13,991 bases of DNA. Origin: Proteiniphilum sp. GTDB taxonomy: Bacteria > Bacteroidota > Bacteroidia > Bacteroidales > Dysgonomonadaceae. The position numbers were made by a program, and so were the translations under genes. Below the pieces are notes generated by a model. The model saw only the letters and a list, made by a program, of their open reading frames with translations. It was not told where the DNA came from and did not search any database. Position 1 is the first letter of the stretch, and the number at the start of each line of letters is the position of its first letter. Positions 7,085 through 13,991 of this stretch are shown piece by piece. The stretch is from positions 1 through 13,991 of the forward strand of contig JAAYFB010000279.1 in NCBI GenBank assembly GCA_012728465.1, given 5' to 3'.

Positions 7085-8029
7085 ATGGAAAAAAAAGATT
7101 TGATTGAAAGAATAAACAATCTTCGAAAAGAGAAAAATGCGATTATATTAGCGCATTACTATCAAGATGCGGATATTCAAAATATAGCAGACTATGTAGG
7201 TGATAGTTTGGCACTGGCTCAATGGGCTACTAAAACTACTGCAGATATTATAGTATTGTGTGGAGTTCATTTTATGGGCGAAACAGCTAAGATATTATCT
7301 CCGACGAAGAAGGTTTTGATTCCCGATGTAGATGCTAGTTGTTCATTAGCCGAGAGCTGTCCTGCCGATGAATTTGAGAAATTTACAAAATCATATCCTG
7401 ATCATACTGTTGTGTCGTATGTAAATACCACAGCTGCGGTGAAAGCACTTACAGATATCGTGGTAACTTCTACAAATGCTAAACATGTTATCGACTCACT
7501 TCCACAAGATGAAAAGATAATTTTTGGTCCCGACAAAAATCTTGGGGATTACATTAATAAGCAAACTGGTCGTAATATGCTACTTTGGGATGGGGCTTGT
7601 CATGTTCATGAACAATTTTCTTTAGAGAAGATATTAGAACTTCAAGCAGATCATCCAGATGCACTTCTGTTAGCTCATCCTGAGTGCAGAAAATATATAT
7701 TAGAGATAGCTGATCATGTAGGATCTACCTCGTCTATCATAAAGTTTGCAACAGAATCTGACAATAATAAATTTATTGTTGCTACTGAAGCTGGTATTCT
7801 TCACCAAATGAGAATGGACAATCCCGATAAAGAGTTTATACCAGCTCCACCTGAAGATTCAACATGTGCTTGTAATGATTGCTTTTACATGAAAATGAAT
7901 ACTCTTGAGAAGTTATACCTTTGCTTGAAGAACGAAACTCCTGAAATAGTTGTTGACGAAGAGTTAAGAGTGAAAGCAGTGAGACCTATTGAAAAGATGT
8001 TAGAAATTTCAGCAAAGCACGGATTATAA
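7085..8029 (+). CDS. nadA: Quinolinate synthase A
   Basis: NadA is a cytoplasmic 4Fe-4S enzyme that condenses iminoaspartate with dihydroxyacetone phosphate to quinolinate in de novo NAD synthesis. At 314 residues it has the compact length of the family. The sequence shows LAHYYQ near the N-terminus (22-27), GVHFMGETAKIL (60-71), and three cluster cysteines at expected places: C86 in DASCSLAE, C172 in WDGACHVHE, and C266 at the end of CACNDC, just before the conserved MKMN. The usual partners nadB and nadC are not adjacent. The ATG at 7085 has no Shine-Dalgarno sequence. The stop codon is 3 nt before rluF, so the two are almost certainly co-transcribed. The long repeat array ends at its start codon and may control it. 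Confidence 0.97.
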   Translation: MEKKDLIERINNLRKEKNAIILAHYYQDADIQNIADYVGDSLALAQWATKTTADIIVLCGVHFMGETAKILSPTKKVLIPDVDASCSLAESCPADEFEKFTKSYPDHTVVSYVNTTAAVKALTDIVVTSTNAKHVIDSLPQDEKIIFGPDKNLGDYINKQTGRNMLLWDGACHVHEQFSLEKILELQADHPDALLLAHPECRKYILEIADHVGSTSSIIKFATESDNNKFIVATEAGILHQMRMDNPDKEFIPAPPEDSTCACNDCFYMKMNTLEKLYLCLKNETPEIVVDEELRVKAVRPIEKMLEISAKHGL

Positions 8030-8032
8030 TAT

Positions 8033-8986
8033 ATGAATATAAGAATAAATAAATTTATCAGCGATAGTGGCATTTGCTCGCGACGCGAGGCAGATAAGTA
8101 CATTGAAGATGGGCAAGTTTTTGTGAATGGAAAACGAGCTGAAATAGGTACAACAGTAACTAGACGTGATAAGGTTTTTCTGAATGGCTTACTTATTGAA
8201 CCTAAGAAAGAGGAAGATTTAGTTATAATTGCTCTTAATAAACCAAGAGGAATTGTGAGTACTACAGAAAGAACTGAACCCGACAATATAGTGAGTTATG
8301 TGGGGTATCATGAACGAATATTCCCAATTGGTCGATTAGACAAAGATTCGCAGGGGTTAATTTTCTTGACCAATAATGGTGATATAGTAAATAAAATATT
8401 ACGTGCTGGCAATGCTCATGAAAAGGAGTACATAGTAACAGTTAATCGCCCTATTACTGATGATTTTATTGAGAAAATGTCATCGGGTATTCCAATCTTA
8501 GGAAGAGTTACAAAAAAGTGTAAGGTTGAAAAAATATCTGAATTTGTTTTCTCTATTATTCTTGTTCAGGGTTTGAATAGACAAATCAGAAGAATGTGCG
8601 AATATCTTAACTACAATGTTACTAAACTTGAGAGAGTAAGAATAATGAATATTACTCTTAAGGGGTTATCAATAGGTGACTGGAGATATTTAACTCCTAA
8701 TGAGATGAACATTCTTAATACTGCTATTTCTGACTCTACTAGCGATATGTATTTGAAATCTAAAAGTTCGTCTAGAAAGAGTGGGGCTACTAAAGGTAAA
8801 AAAACAACTCTCAGCGAGTCAGTTGCAAATGATAGATCTAAATCGGGCGCCAGCAAGTCTGAATCATCTAAGTTCACAACTTTCAATCCTAAAGCTAGGG
8901 AGCTGAGGAAAGGAAAGAAAGGCAAACCGAAGTTTGGTTCTAAGTCAAGTCCCAACTTCAATAATCCCCGCTCTAAAAAGAGGTAA
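8033..8986 (+). CDS. rluF: 23S rRNA pseudouridine synthase, RluF type
   Basis: This RsuA-family enzyme isomerises uridine to pseudouridine in 23S rRNA (position 2604 in E. coli numbering for RluF). An S4 RNA-binding domain covers about 1-50, with [10 protein letters not shown] at 12-21. The catalytic domain contains [10 protein letters not shown] with D103 as the catalytic aspartate, [12 protein letters not shown], and [10 protein letters not shown] (181-190). Remembered similarity to E. coli RluF is high across the catalytic region (for example HEKEYxVTV and VTKKCKV), which is why I prefer RluF to RluB or RsuA. Residues about 235-317 form a low-complexity Ser/Lys/Arg tail, like the basic tail of RluF. 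It is the second gene of the nadA operon and is followed by a terminator. Confidence 0.9.
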   Translation: MNIRINKFISDSGICSRREADKYIEDGQVFVNGKRAEIGTTVTRRDKVFLNGLLIEPKKEEDLVIIALNKPRGIVSTTERTEPDNIVSYVGYHERIFPIGRLDKDSQGLIFLTNNGDIVNKILRAGNAHEKEYIVTVNRPITDDFIEKMSSGIPILGRVTKKCKVEKISEFVFSIILVQGLNRQIRRMCEYLNYNVTKLERVRIMNITLKGLSIGDWRYLTPNEMNILNTAISDSTSDMYLKSKSSSRKSGATKGKKTTLSESVANDRSKSGASKSESSKFTTFNPKARELRKGKKGKPKFGSKSSPNFNNPRSKKR

Positions 8987-9013
8987 TTATTGTCTAATAA
9001 AGAGATTATATCG

Positions 9014-9044
9014 AAAGGTGTGTCATTGTGGTACACCTTTTTTT
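9014..9044 (+). terminator. Rho-independent terminator after rluF
   Basis: AAAGGTGT (9014-9021) and ACACCTTT (9033-9040) form an 8-bp stem with an 11-nt loop. The stem runs into seven T (9038-9044). It lies 27 bp after the rluF stop, and the T-run fits plus-strand transcription. Confidence 0.85.
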
Positions 9045-9054
9045 GTTATCTTTG
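9026..9054 (+). promoter_or_regulatory. Bacteroidetes-type promoter of ychF
   Basis: TTG (9026-9028) lies 18 nt upstream of TATCTTTG (9047-9054), an exact TAnnTTTG -7 box in a context typical of this phylum. Transcription should start near 9061, giving a leader of about 90 nt. The -33 element falls in the loop of the rluF terminator hairpin, so terminator and promoter overlap. Confidence 0.7.
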
Positions 9055-9150
9055 TCGCCAAATTATAATTATTACAACAATACTATCTCAATTATTCATA
9101 GTAGGTTATCGTGAGTCATTGAGATTTTTTAAATTAAATATTTTCAAACA

Positions 9151-10254
9151 ATGGCTTTACAATGTGGTATAGTTGGTCTTCCAAACGTAGGGAAATCAAC
9201 ACTCTTCAACTGCTTATCAAATGCAAAGGCACAGGCTGCAAACTTCCCTTTTTGTACTATCGAACCCAATTTAGGTGTAATTACTGTTCCTGACGAGAGA
9301 CTTAATAAGTTGGCCGATTTTGTGAAGCCACAACGAATTTTACCAACAACTGTTGAAATTGTTGATATTGCCGGTTTAGTAAAAGGTGCAAGCAAGGGCG
9401 AAGGATTAGGTAACAAGTTCTTGGCTAATATTAGAGAAACGGATGCTATATTGCACGTTTTGCGTTGTTTTGATGATGAAAACGTTACTCACGTTGATGG
9501 TAATGTAAATCCTGTTAGAGATAAAGAAATTATTGATACAGAACTTCAGCTTAAAGATCTCGAAACCATAGAAGCAAGAATAAAGAGAATAGAAAAACAA
9601 GCCAAGACTGGTGGCGATGCTAATGCAAAACTTGCTTTTGAGGTTTATTCAAGAATTAAGGATGCATTATTGCAAGGTCATTCTGCTCGTACTGTAGAAT
9701 ATAATAGCAAAGATGAAGAAAAAGCTGCTAAGGAGCTATATCTACTAACTGATAAACCTGTAATGTATGTTTGTAATGTAGATGAAGATAGTGCAGTAAA
9801 TGGCAACAAGTACGTTGATGCTTTAAGAGAGGCTGTAAAAAATGAGAAAGCAGAGATATTAGTTGTAGCTGCAAAAATAGAATCTGAAGTTGCAGAATTT
9901 GAAACCTACGAAGAGCGAGAAATGTTTCTTTCAGAAATAGGTTTGGAGGAGTCGGGTGTAAGCCGTCTAATCAAATCGGCTTACAGATTACTAAACCTTC
10001 AAACTTACTTTACCGCGGGTGTCCAAGAAGTAAGAGCATGGACATTTGAAAAAGGATGGAAAGCACCTCAATGTGCAGGAGTAATTCATACTGATTTTGA
10101 AAAAGGTTTTATTCGTGCAGAAGTAATAAAATATGAAGATTTTATTGCTTATGGATCTGAAAATGCGGTGAAAGAGGCTGGCAAAATGAGCGTTGAAGGT
10201 AAGGAATATGTTGTTCAGGATGGTGACGTAATGCACTTTAGATTTAATGTGTAA
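9151..10254 (+). CDS. ychF: Redox/ribosome-associated GTPase/ATPase YchF (OLA1 family)
   Basis: YchF is a universally conserved Obg-related P-loop NTPase that binds ribosomes and, unlike most relatives, often prefers ATP. All 367 residues fit the family length. It shows the P-loop GLPNVGKST (9-17), the switch segment with FPFCTIEPN (32-40), DIAG (72-75), and NVDE (209-212) in place of the usual NKxD. That substitution is the family's hallmark for relaxed guanine specificity. A helical insertion is at about 125-195 and a TGS domain at about 283-366. The ATG at 9151 directly precedes the conserved MALQCGIVGLPNVG start. It has its own promoter and terminator, so it is probably monocistronic. Confidence 0.97.
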   Translation: MALQCGIVGLPNVGKSTLFNCLSNAKAQAANFPFCTIEPNLGVITVPDERLNKLADFVKPQRILPTTVEIVDIAGLVKGASKGEGLGNKFLANIRETDAILHVLRCFDDENVTHVDGNVNPVRDKEIIDTELQLKDLETIEARIKRIEKQAKTGGDANAKLAFEVYSRIKDALLQGHSARTVEYNSKDEEKAAKELYLLTDKPVMYVCNVDEDSAVNGNKYVDALREAVKNEKAEILVVAAKIESEVAEFETYEEREMFLSEIGLEESGVSRLIKSAYRLLNLQTYFTAGVQEVRAWTFEKGWKAPQCAGVIHTDFEKGFIRAEVIKYEDFIAYGSENAVKEAGKMSVEGKEYVVQDGDVMHFRFNV

Positions 10255-10282
10255 TAAGGACTATTGAACACAATAAAATAAT

Positions 10283-10330
10283 AAAACCTCATGCGTGTTG
10301 ATAACTTATCACACTCATGAGGTTTTTTGT
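10283..10330 (+). terminator. Terminator of ychF, possibly bidirectional
   Basis: AAAACCTCATG (10283-10293) pairs with CATGAGGTTTT (10316-10326). The interior TGATAA and TTATCA extend the hairpin. Six T follow on the plus strand (10323-10328). On the minus strand the stem ends in four T, so it could also stop transcripts of the convergent thiamine-binding-type gene. Confidence 0.85.
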
Positions 10331-10356
10331 TTTAGTTAGTATAAGTAATTAAAAAA

Positions 10357-10602
10357 TTATTTATCTCTATCTAGGTTCATAACTTTAAGCACAAATATTG
10401 AGCTAGGCACTTCAAAAGCATCTTTGATGCATTTAGTTACTGCTTCCATCACTTCATCATATTCACCAAATACGTGCGTTGACATACTATTTGATTTCAC
10501 TTTAATGTTATCATAACGCTGAAGTGATACAATAAAGTTCTTTACTGGGATTTTGAACTCCTCTAGCAGTGGGTAATAACTAATTTCGATTGATGTTTTC
10601 AT
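10357..10602 (-). CDS. Thiamine-binding-type small protein (YkoF / MTH1187, DUF77-like)
   Basis: This 81-residue protein matches the Thiamine_BP (DUF77) pattern: a beta strand ISYYPL, a helix (about 15-29), a strand with SNSMSTHVFGEYDEVM (38-53), a second helix and a final strand FVLKVMNLD. It has no signal peptide or membrane segment, so it should be cytoplasmic. Relatives fold as ferredoxin-like dimers or tetramers and some bind thiamine or hydroxymethylpyrimidine, but the role of this one is not shown. Unusually for this window, a Shine-Dalgarno-like AAGGAG (complement of 10613-10618) lies 10 nt before the ATG. No thiamine genes and no TPP riboswitch are nearby. It has its own upstream region because the nhaA terminator separates it from nhaA. 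Confidence 0.75.
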   Translation of the reverse strand: MKTSIEISYYPLLEEFKIPVKNFIVSLQRYDNIKVKSNSMSTHVFGEYDEVMEAVTKCIKDAFEVPSSIFVLKVMNLDRDK

Positions 10603-10632
10603 CTTAATAATTCTCCTTGATTTATATATAAA

Positions 10633-10669
10633 ACCACTTGTGGTAGATTTTGTTTAATATCTCGATATT
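10633..10669. repeat. Two small palindromes upstream of the thiamine-binding-type gene
   Basis: ACCACTTGTGGT (10633-10644) has 5-bp arms and AATATCTCGATATT (10656-10669) has 6-bp arms. They lie 31-67 bp before the start codon of the minus-strand gene, where an operator would be expected. No promoter with both boxes was recognised there. Confidence 0.4.
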
Positions 10670-10677
10670 TAGTATTC

Positions 10678-10714
10678 AAAAAAAAGAGTGAAGAGTAATT
10701 TACATACTCTTCAC
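10678..10714 (-). terminator. Rho-independent terminator of nhaA
   Basis: GTGAAGAGTA (10688-10697) and TACTCTTCAC (10705-10714) form a perfect 10-bp stem with a 7-nt loop. On the minus strand it is followed by TC and then a run of eight T (complement of 10678-10685). It lies 40 bp beyond the nhaA stop. Confidence 0.9.
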
Positions 10715-10753
10715 CCTTGATAATTTATTAGTACTATATTAAATAATTACGTA

Positions 10754-11944
10754 CTAAGATTTTTCTATTTTACCTTTTGTTGCCACCTTAAGCCATGTGT
10801 AACCTACAATCATAGATAGTATTGAGGCAATCAATACGGCTAGTTTGGCAGTATCTTGCATTGCTTTATCTTCGAATGCTAGCATTGATACAAATATAGA
10901 CATCGTGAAGCCAATACCTGCAAGCATTCCTATACCTATAAATATGTTCCAATTAGGTTTATTAGGAAGTCTAATGATACGGGCCTTTATCATTACAAAT
11001 ACTGACAGAGCTATTCCTAGAGGTTTACCAACGAATAAACCAAAGATAATACCTAATGACAACTCTGTTAATAAGTTTGATATAGCTGATGCATTAATTA
11101 ATATACTAGTGTTTGCAAGTGCAAACAGGGGTATAATAAAAAAGCTTACAGGTATATGTAGCTTGTGTTCATATCTGTCGATTTTTTTTACAGGAACCAA
11201 TATTGCTAATATAACTCCTGCAAAAGTTGCATGGATTCCTGATTGGTACATAAAATACCACATGGCTATGCCACCTAATACGAAAACTACCTTTGTGATA
11301 CTCTTTGGAAGATACTTTATTGCTAATAATATTACTAGCACTATTATTGCAACCCCCAACAACCACTCAATCTTAGGAGAATCCCCATAAAAAATAGCTA
11401 TGATAAGTATTGCGCAAAGGTCGTCAATGATAGCTAATGCCATCAAAAATATCTTCATAGAGTGGGGCACTGCTTTGCCCAATAGGCTAAGCACACCTAG
11501 AGAGAATGCTATATCAGTAGCTGAGGGTATAGCCCATCCATTCATGTATGGTGTTCCCTTATTAATAAGTACATATATAATTGCAGGAACAGCCACTCCA
11601 AATAATGCAGCTACAAGTGGCAAAGTCATACGGCTAGGTGACGATAACTCTCCCACCATTGCCTCACGCTTTATTTCCATCCCCACGCTAAAGAAAAATA
11701 GCACCATCAGTAAATCATTGATGATATGCAATGGGCTATGTGGCAAATTGAGTTTATCTAAGGATGGAATATTAGTTCCCCAGAATCCTTCGTATGCCAT
11801 ACCTATACTAGGTATATTAGTGATAATAATCGACACAGCAGTACATGCCAAAAGAAGAATGCCAACAGAGCGACTGTCGTTCGCAAATCTAATAAAAAGA
11901 TTTGGCCTCTTGGATGTTGTGTCAGAACCTAAAACTTGACTCAT
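10754..11944 (-). CDS. nhaA: Na+/H+ antiporter NhaA
   Basis: NhaA exports sodium in exchange for protons across the inner membrane, for pH and salt homeostasis. The 396-residue protein is highly hydrophobic, with about a dozen predicted membrane spans. It carries the family hallmarks: FFFSVGMEIKREAMVGEL (83-100), SATDIAFSLGVLSLLG (141-156) with D144, and the ion-binding pair D174-D175 in AIIDDLCAIL. These align with D133, D163 and D164 of E. coli NhaA. The start lies 14 nt after the pepE stop, with no promoter between, so pepE and nhaA form an operon. The pairing of a dipeptidase with an antiporter has no obvious functional logic. A strong terminator follows. Confidence 0.97.
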   Translation of the reverse strand: MSQVLGSDTTSKRPNLFIRFANDSRSVGILLLACTAVSIIITNIPSIGMAYEGFWGTNIPSLDKLNLPHSPLHIINDLLMVLFFFSVGMEIKREAMVGELSSPSRMTLPLVAALFGVAVPAIIYVLINKGTPYMNGWAIPSATDIAFSLGVLSLLGKAVPHSMKIFLMALAIIDDLCAILIIAIFYGDSPKIEWLLGVAIIVLVILLAIKYLPKSITKVVFVLGGIAMWYFMYQSGIHATFAGVILAILVPVKKIDRYEHKLHIPVSFFIIPLFALANTSILINASAISNLLTELSLGIIFGLFVGKPLGIALSVFVMIKARIIRLPNKPNWNIFIGIGMLAGIGFTMSIFVSMLAFEDKAMQDTAKLAVLIASILSMIVGYTWLKVATKGKIEKS

Positions 11945-11958
11945 ATATTATTTTTTGA

Positions 11959-12672
11959 TTATTTTGTCGAAAGAAGATATGTGAAATCATCTTTGCTCGA
12001 TAGTTCGATAGGATCTTGTCCATATTTAAATATTCGGGCAGTTCGATTTCCAATCATTTTCATTTTACTATTTTCAATTAATAACATTGTACCCTCGCGC
12101 AATCCTACTACGTATGTATTTTGGTTTACTACCATAAACTCTTCGATACGCATTTCTCGTGTTTCGCCACCATGATTTTCTGGGTGAGCATCCAAGTAAT
12201 GCGGATTAATTTGAAAAGGAACCAAATTGAGAGTATTAAACGATTTTGGCTCCGATATTGGCATATCGTTAGTAGTTTTTAGGGTAGGGCATGCTATGTT
12301 TGATCCCGCACTCCAACCGATGTACGGAGTTCCTGATTCTACTTTTTTCTTTATAACTTCCATCAGACCTTTGTCTTGTAGGGTTTTCACCATATGCCAA
12401 GTATTGCCACCTCCCACAATGATTGCTTCGGCATTTTCGATAGCCTCTATAGGGTTGTCGAAATGATGAATTGATGTTACTTTATGATTAATATCTAAGA
12501 ATCTATTATTTACTTTCTCCTCATATTCATCATGGCTAAATGTAATTCCGGCATATGGAATAAACAGAGCATTAATTGGTTTGTCACCTAAGAATTTTTT
12601 TATTTCATGTTTGGGATAATCCAAATATGGTTCACCAGGATTGGTGGAGTTACTTATAAGTAAAAGTCTCAT
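11959..12672 (-). CDS. pepE: Peptidase E (alpha-aspartyl dipeptidase, family S51)
   Basis: PepE is a cytoplasmic serine peptidase that splits dipeptides with N-terminal aspartate. The 237 residues match the family length. Conserved segments are LLISNSTNPG at the start, IPYAG, VGGGNTWH (86-93), GWSAGSN (119-125) with nucleophile S121, TTNDMP with D136, INPHYL with H158, and GGETREMRI. In the Salmonella enzyme the crystal structure assigned a Ser-His-Glu triad with E18; the aligned residue here is D18, a conservative change. No signal peptide is seen. It is the first gene of the pepE-nhaA operon, transcribed divergently from the AlkD-like gene. Confidence 0.92.
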   Translation of the reverse strand: MRLLLISNSTNPGEPYLDYPKHEIKKFLGDKPINALFIPYAGITFSHDEYEEKVNNRFLDINHKVTSIHHFDNPIEAIENAEAIIVGGGNTWHMVKTLQDKGLMEVIKKKVESGTPYIGWSAGSNIACPTLKTTNDMPISEPKSFNTLNLVPFQINPHYLDAHPENHGGETREMRIEEFMVVNQNTYVVGLREGTMLLIENSKMKMIGNRTARIFKYGQDPIELSSKDDFTYLLSTK

Positions 12673-12706
12673 ATTTTAAAATTTTACGTTTGTAAATGTA
12701 AGTGTG

Positions 12707-12739
12707 CAAAAATACAAAAATTATTGGATTAAGTGCAAA
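12707..12739 (-). promoter_or_regulatory. Promoter of pepE-nhaA
   Basis: On the minus strand TTTG (complement of 12736-12739) is followed after 21 nt by TATTTTTG (complement of 12707-12714), matching the -33 and -7 boxes. Transcription would begin near 12700, about 28 nt before the pepE ATG. The -33 box lies inside the 28-bp palindrome. Confidence 0.65.
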
Positions 12740-12755
12740 TATAGGCCTATATTTG
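12724..12755 (+). promoter_or_regulatory. Promoter of the AlkD-like gene
   Basis: TTG (12724-12726) is followed after 21 nt by TATATTTG (12748-12755), an exact -7 box. The start would be near 12762, about 23 nt before the ATG at 12785. It overlaps the divergent pepE promoter face to face. Confidence 0.65.
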
Positions 12756-12759
12756 CACT
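12732..12759. promoter_or_regulatory. Perfect 28-bp palindrome over divergent promoters; candidate operator
   Basis: The left half AGTGCAAATATAGG is followed immediately by its exact reverse complement, with no spacer. It includes the -7 box of the AlkD-like gene and the -33 box of pepE. A dimeric regulator bound here would occlude both promoters. Part of the symmetry comes from the two mirrored promoter boxes, but the full 28 bp is more than they require. Confidence 0.7.
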
Positions 12760-12784
12760 CTAATTGCTTAATTAATAAAGGAAA

Positions 12785-13450
12785 ATGGACGAAATACTAA
12801 GATCTATTAGGGTTGATTTGAGACGTTCTATGAACGGTGATGTTTCAAAAAATATGCGTGATAAAGGACTAAATTACTATATTAATTTTGGAATAGATAT
12901 CATGAGATTACGCACGTTATCAAAGCGTCACGAACCAAACTCTGAACTGGCATCTTTACTGTGGAAACAACAACCTAGAGAGCTAAAAATATTAGCTTCG
13001 ATGCTGTACCCACCACAAGATTTCACCATTGAGGATGCTGAGCAATGGGTAAACGAATTTCCTACCCATGAAATTAGAGAACAGGTGTGCATGAATCTAT
13101 TTCAAAATTTAAGCTTTGCTGATACTTTGGTCTCACAATGGGTTAATTCTGATGATGAAGAGAAACGTCTAACGGGATTTTGGCTAATGTCACGTTTGGT
13201 AATTTCAAAGTCAGATTGTATATCTAAAATAGATTTGAGCAATGTTACCGACAAAGCCATTGCCGAGCTTAAAACCGAATCATACTTCATGCGTATAGCA
13301 GCGCATAATACACTTAAGTTTATGGGTCGGATATCTGCCGATGTAGCAAACGAAATTCTTGCAAAAGTAAATCATTTTAAAAATGCGGCCAATGTAGAAG
13401 AGAAAGAGCTATACGATAGCTTAAGTTTTGAATTTGCAGAAATTATTTAG
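12785..13450 (+). CDS. AlkD-like HEAT-repeat protein (DNA alkylation repair family)
   Basis: This 221-residue, mostly helical protein resembles the DNA_alkylation repair family (AlkD fold, stacked HEAT-like repeats), whose members remove bulky or positively charged alkylated bases. Supporting features are the N-terminal MNGDVSKNMRDKGLNYYINFGIDI (17-40, in parts), RELKILASMLYPP (65-77), and REQVCMNLFQNL (98-109). A repeated helix pattern continues to the C-terminus. Family length is about 220-240. In Bacillus AlkD the catalytic Asp lies in a WDLVD-type segment; the corresponding region here reads NLFQNLSFAD and shows no obvious equivalent, so base-excision activity is uncertain. It has no signal peptide. 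It is the only gene of its unit and faces pepE. Confidence 0.72.
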   Translation: MDEILRSIRVDLRRSMNGDVSKNMRDKGLNYYINFGIDIMRLRTLSKRHEPNSELASLLWKQQPRELKILASMLYPPQDFTIEDAEQWVNEFPTHEIREQVCMNLFQNLSFADTLVSQWVNSDDEEKRLTGFWLMSRLVISKSDCISKIDLSNVTDKAIAELKTESYFMRIAAHNTLKFMGRISADVANEILAKVNHFKNAANVEEKELYDSLSFEFAEII

Positions 13451-13556
13451 CTGAATAATATATTTAACGCAATTATTATTTTGAAGATAACCCAAAACCA
13501 CAAAAACGTTAATCACTTTTTAAACACTTTGAGCTCTATCTGCATAATGAGATCTG

Positions 13557-13593
13557 TTATTCACTACAATATCTCTTGTACTTAGTGAAATAA
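13557..13593. repeat. Imperfect hairpin
   Basis: TTATTCACTA (13557-13566) pairs with TAGTGAAATAA (13583-13593) with one bulged A and a 16-nt loop. AGAT and ATCT just outside (13551-13554 and 13597-13600) could extend it across an internal loop. No T-run follows on either strand, so it is not a typical terminator. Confidence 0.5.
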
Positions 13594-13851
13594 TCCCATC
13601 TAAGCCATACAAAGCGTTATTGTACGAAAAAATTAAATTTTTACTATGAAACATATATGTAAATACTGATTGGGCTGGTTAATCAGGCTCTATAACGAAT
13701 CTAGTGGGTAATCAAATCAGAGTTTACAGTTTAGGAAGTGAATCATATTGATATAGTTGTTTTTTATTTCGAGTTTGCTAAATCAATCCAGTGTATATAA
13801 CCTGCTACCTTGATAGTTTAATGTTTTATACTCTCCATATAAAAAGCTATT

Positions 13852-13952
13852 AAACACAAGTGTGTTTTTAATTTTCTTAGTCAAAAAGCCTTCATGTAGA
13901 AGTGTATTTACAAATAAAATGGACTTTTTCGACTCAAACACAAATGTGTTTG
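13852..13952. repeat. Nested inverted repeats with two near-identical 16-bp palindromes
   Basis: AAACACAAGTGTGTTT (13852-13867) and AAACACAAATGTGTTT (13936-13951) differ at one base, and each can fold on itself. Between them AGTCAAAAAGCC (13879-13890) pairs with GGACTTTTTCGACT (13921-13934) with two single-base bulges. The whole block can therefore fold as one nested structure or as three hairpins. Its function is unknown. Confidence 0.65.
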
Positions 13953-13991
13953 GTCACACCTTTTTAAAATTAGGCTAAAAATATAGTATTA

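Larger units (their letters stand above)
13451..13991. other. Non-coding right end with hairpins, no gene seen
   Basis: I find no convincing reading frame on either strand in these 541 bp and no terminator with a T-run just after the AlkD-like gene. The stretch is AT-rich. A small stem CTGATT/AATCAG occurs at 13666-13686, and larger structures at 13557-13593 and 13852-13952 are listed separately. A gene or element may begin beyond the window edge. Confidence 0.5.

Noticed and set aside
8611..9036. Open frame on the minus strand overlapping the rluF tail
   Set aside because: It is an artefact of the low-complexity Ser/Lys-rich end of rluF and also runs through its terminator.
10845..11939. 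Long open frames antisense to nhaA (10845-11390 and 11400-11939)
   Set aside because: They lie opposite a clearly recognised membrane protein with all family motifs. Their translations have no recognisable domain and the codon pattern is that of a shadow frame.

Overview
This AT-rich window has only compact housekeeping genes. Most start codons lack a Shine-Dalgarno sequence, and several gaps carry the Bacteroidetes-type promoter (TTG or TTTG near -33, TAnnTTTG near -7). Together with the protein types, this points to a member of Bacteroidota, most likely Bacteroidales. I see no insertion sequence, phage gene, CRISPR array, tRNA or rRNA.

Layout, left to right. Positions 1-675 have no gene; they open with a large inverted repeat built from 42-bp units and end in the terminator of the first gene. 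Three minus-strand genes follow: a biotin-dependent carboxyltransferase (pyruvate carboxylase B / oxaloacetate decarboxylase alpha type), a DEAD-box RNA helicase with a DbpA-type RNA-binding tail, and a probable lipoprotein of the tyrosine-phosphatase family that lacks the catalytic cysteine. Next is a 1310-bp, extremely AT-rich gap (5775-7084) from which genes point away on both sides. Plus-strand genes follow: nadA (quinolinate synthase) and rluF (23S rRNA pseudouridine synthase), 3 nt apart, then a terminator and the GTPase gene ychF. Convergent to ychF, on the minus strand, are a small thiamine-binding-type protein and the pair pepE-nhaA. A divergent gene for an AlkD-like HEAT-repeat protein shares a promoter region with pepE. 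The last 541 bp hold no gene but several hairpins.

Most of the genes are unrelated in function: central carbon metabolism, RNA remodelling, NAD synthesis, rRNA modification, ribosome-associated GTPase, peptide turnover, sodium/proton exchange and possible DNA repair. The only likely operons are nadA-rluF and pepE-nhaA.

The most interesting part is the 5775-7084 gap. It contains two imperfect copies of a roughly 400-bp unit exactly 680 bp apart, with one 43-bp block kept at 42 of 43 positions. It is crowded with TTATCA motifs (17 on both strands), including three exact TTATCAACA sites one base from the DnaA box. It is a candidate chromosomal replication origin or a large regulatory array. Other items worth a check are a perfect 28-bp palindrome spanning the divergent pepE/AlkD-like promoters, the cysteine-less phosphatase, and a basic-hydrophobic insertion in the carboxyltransferase barrel.
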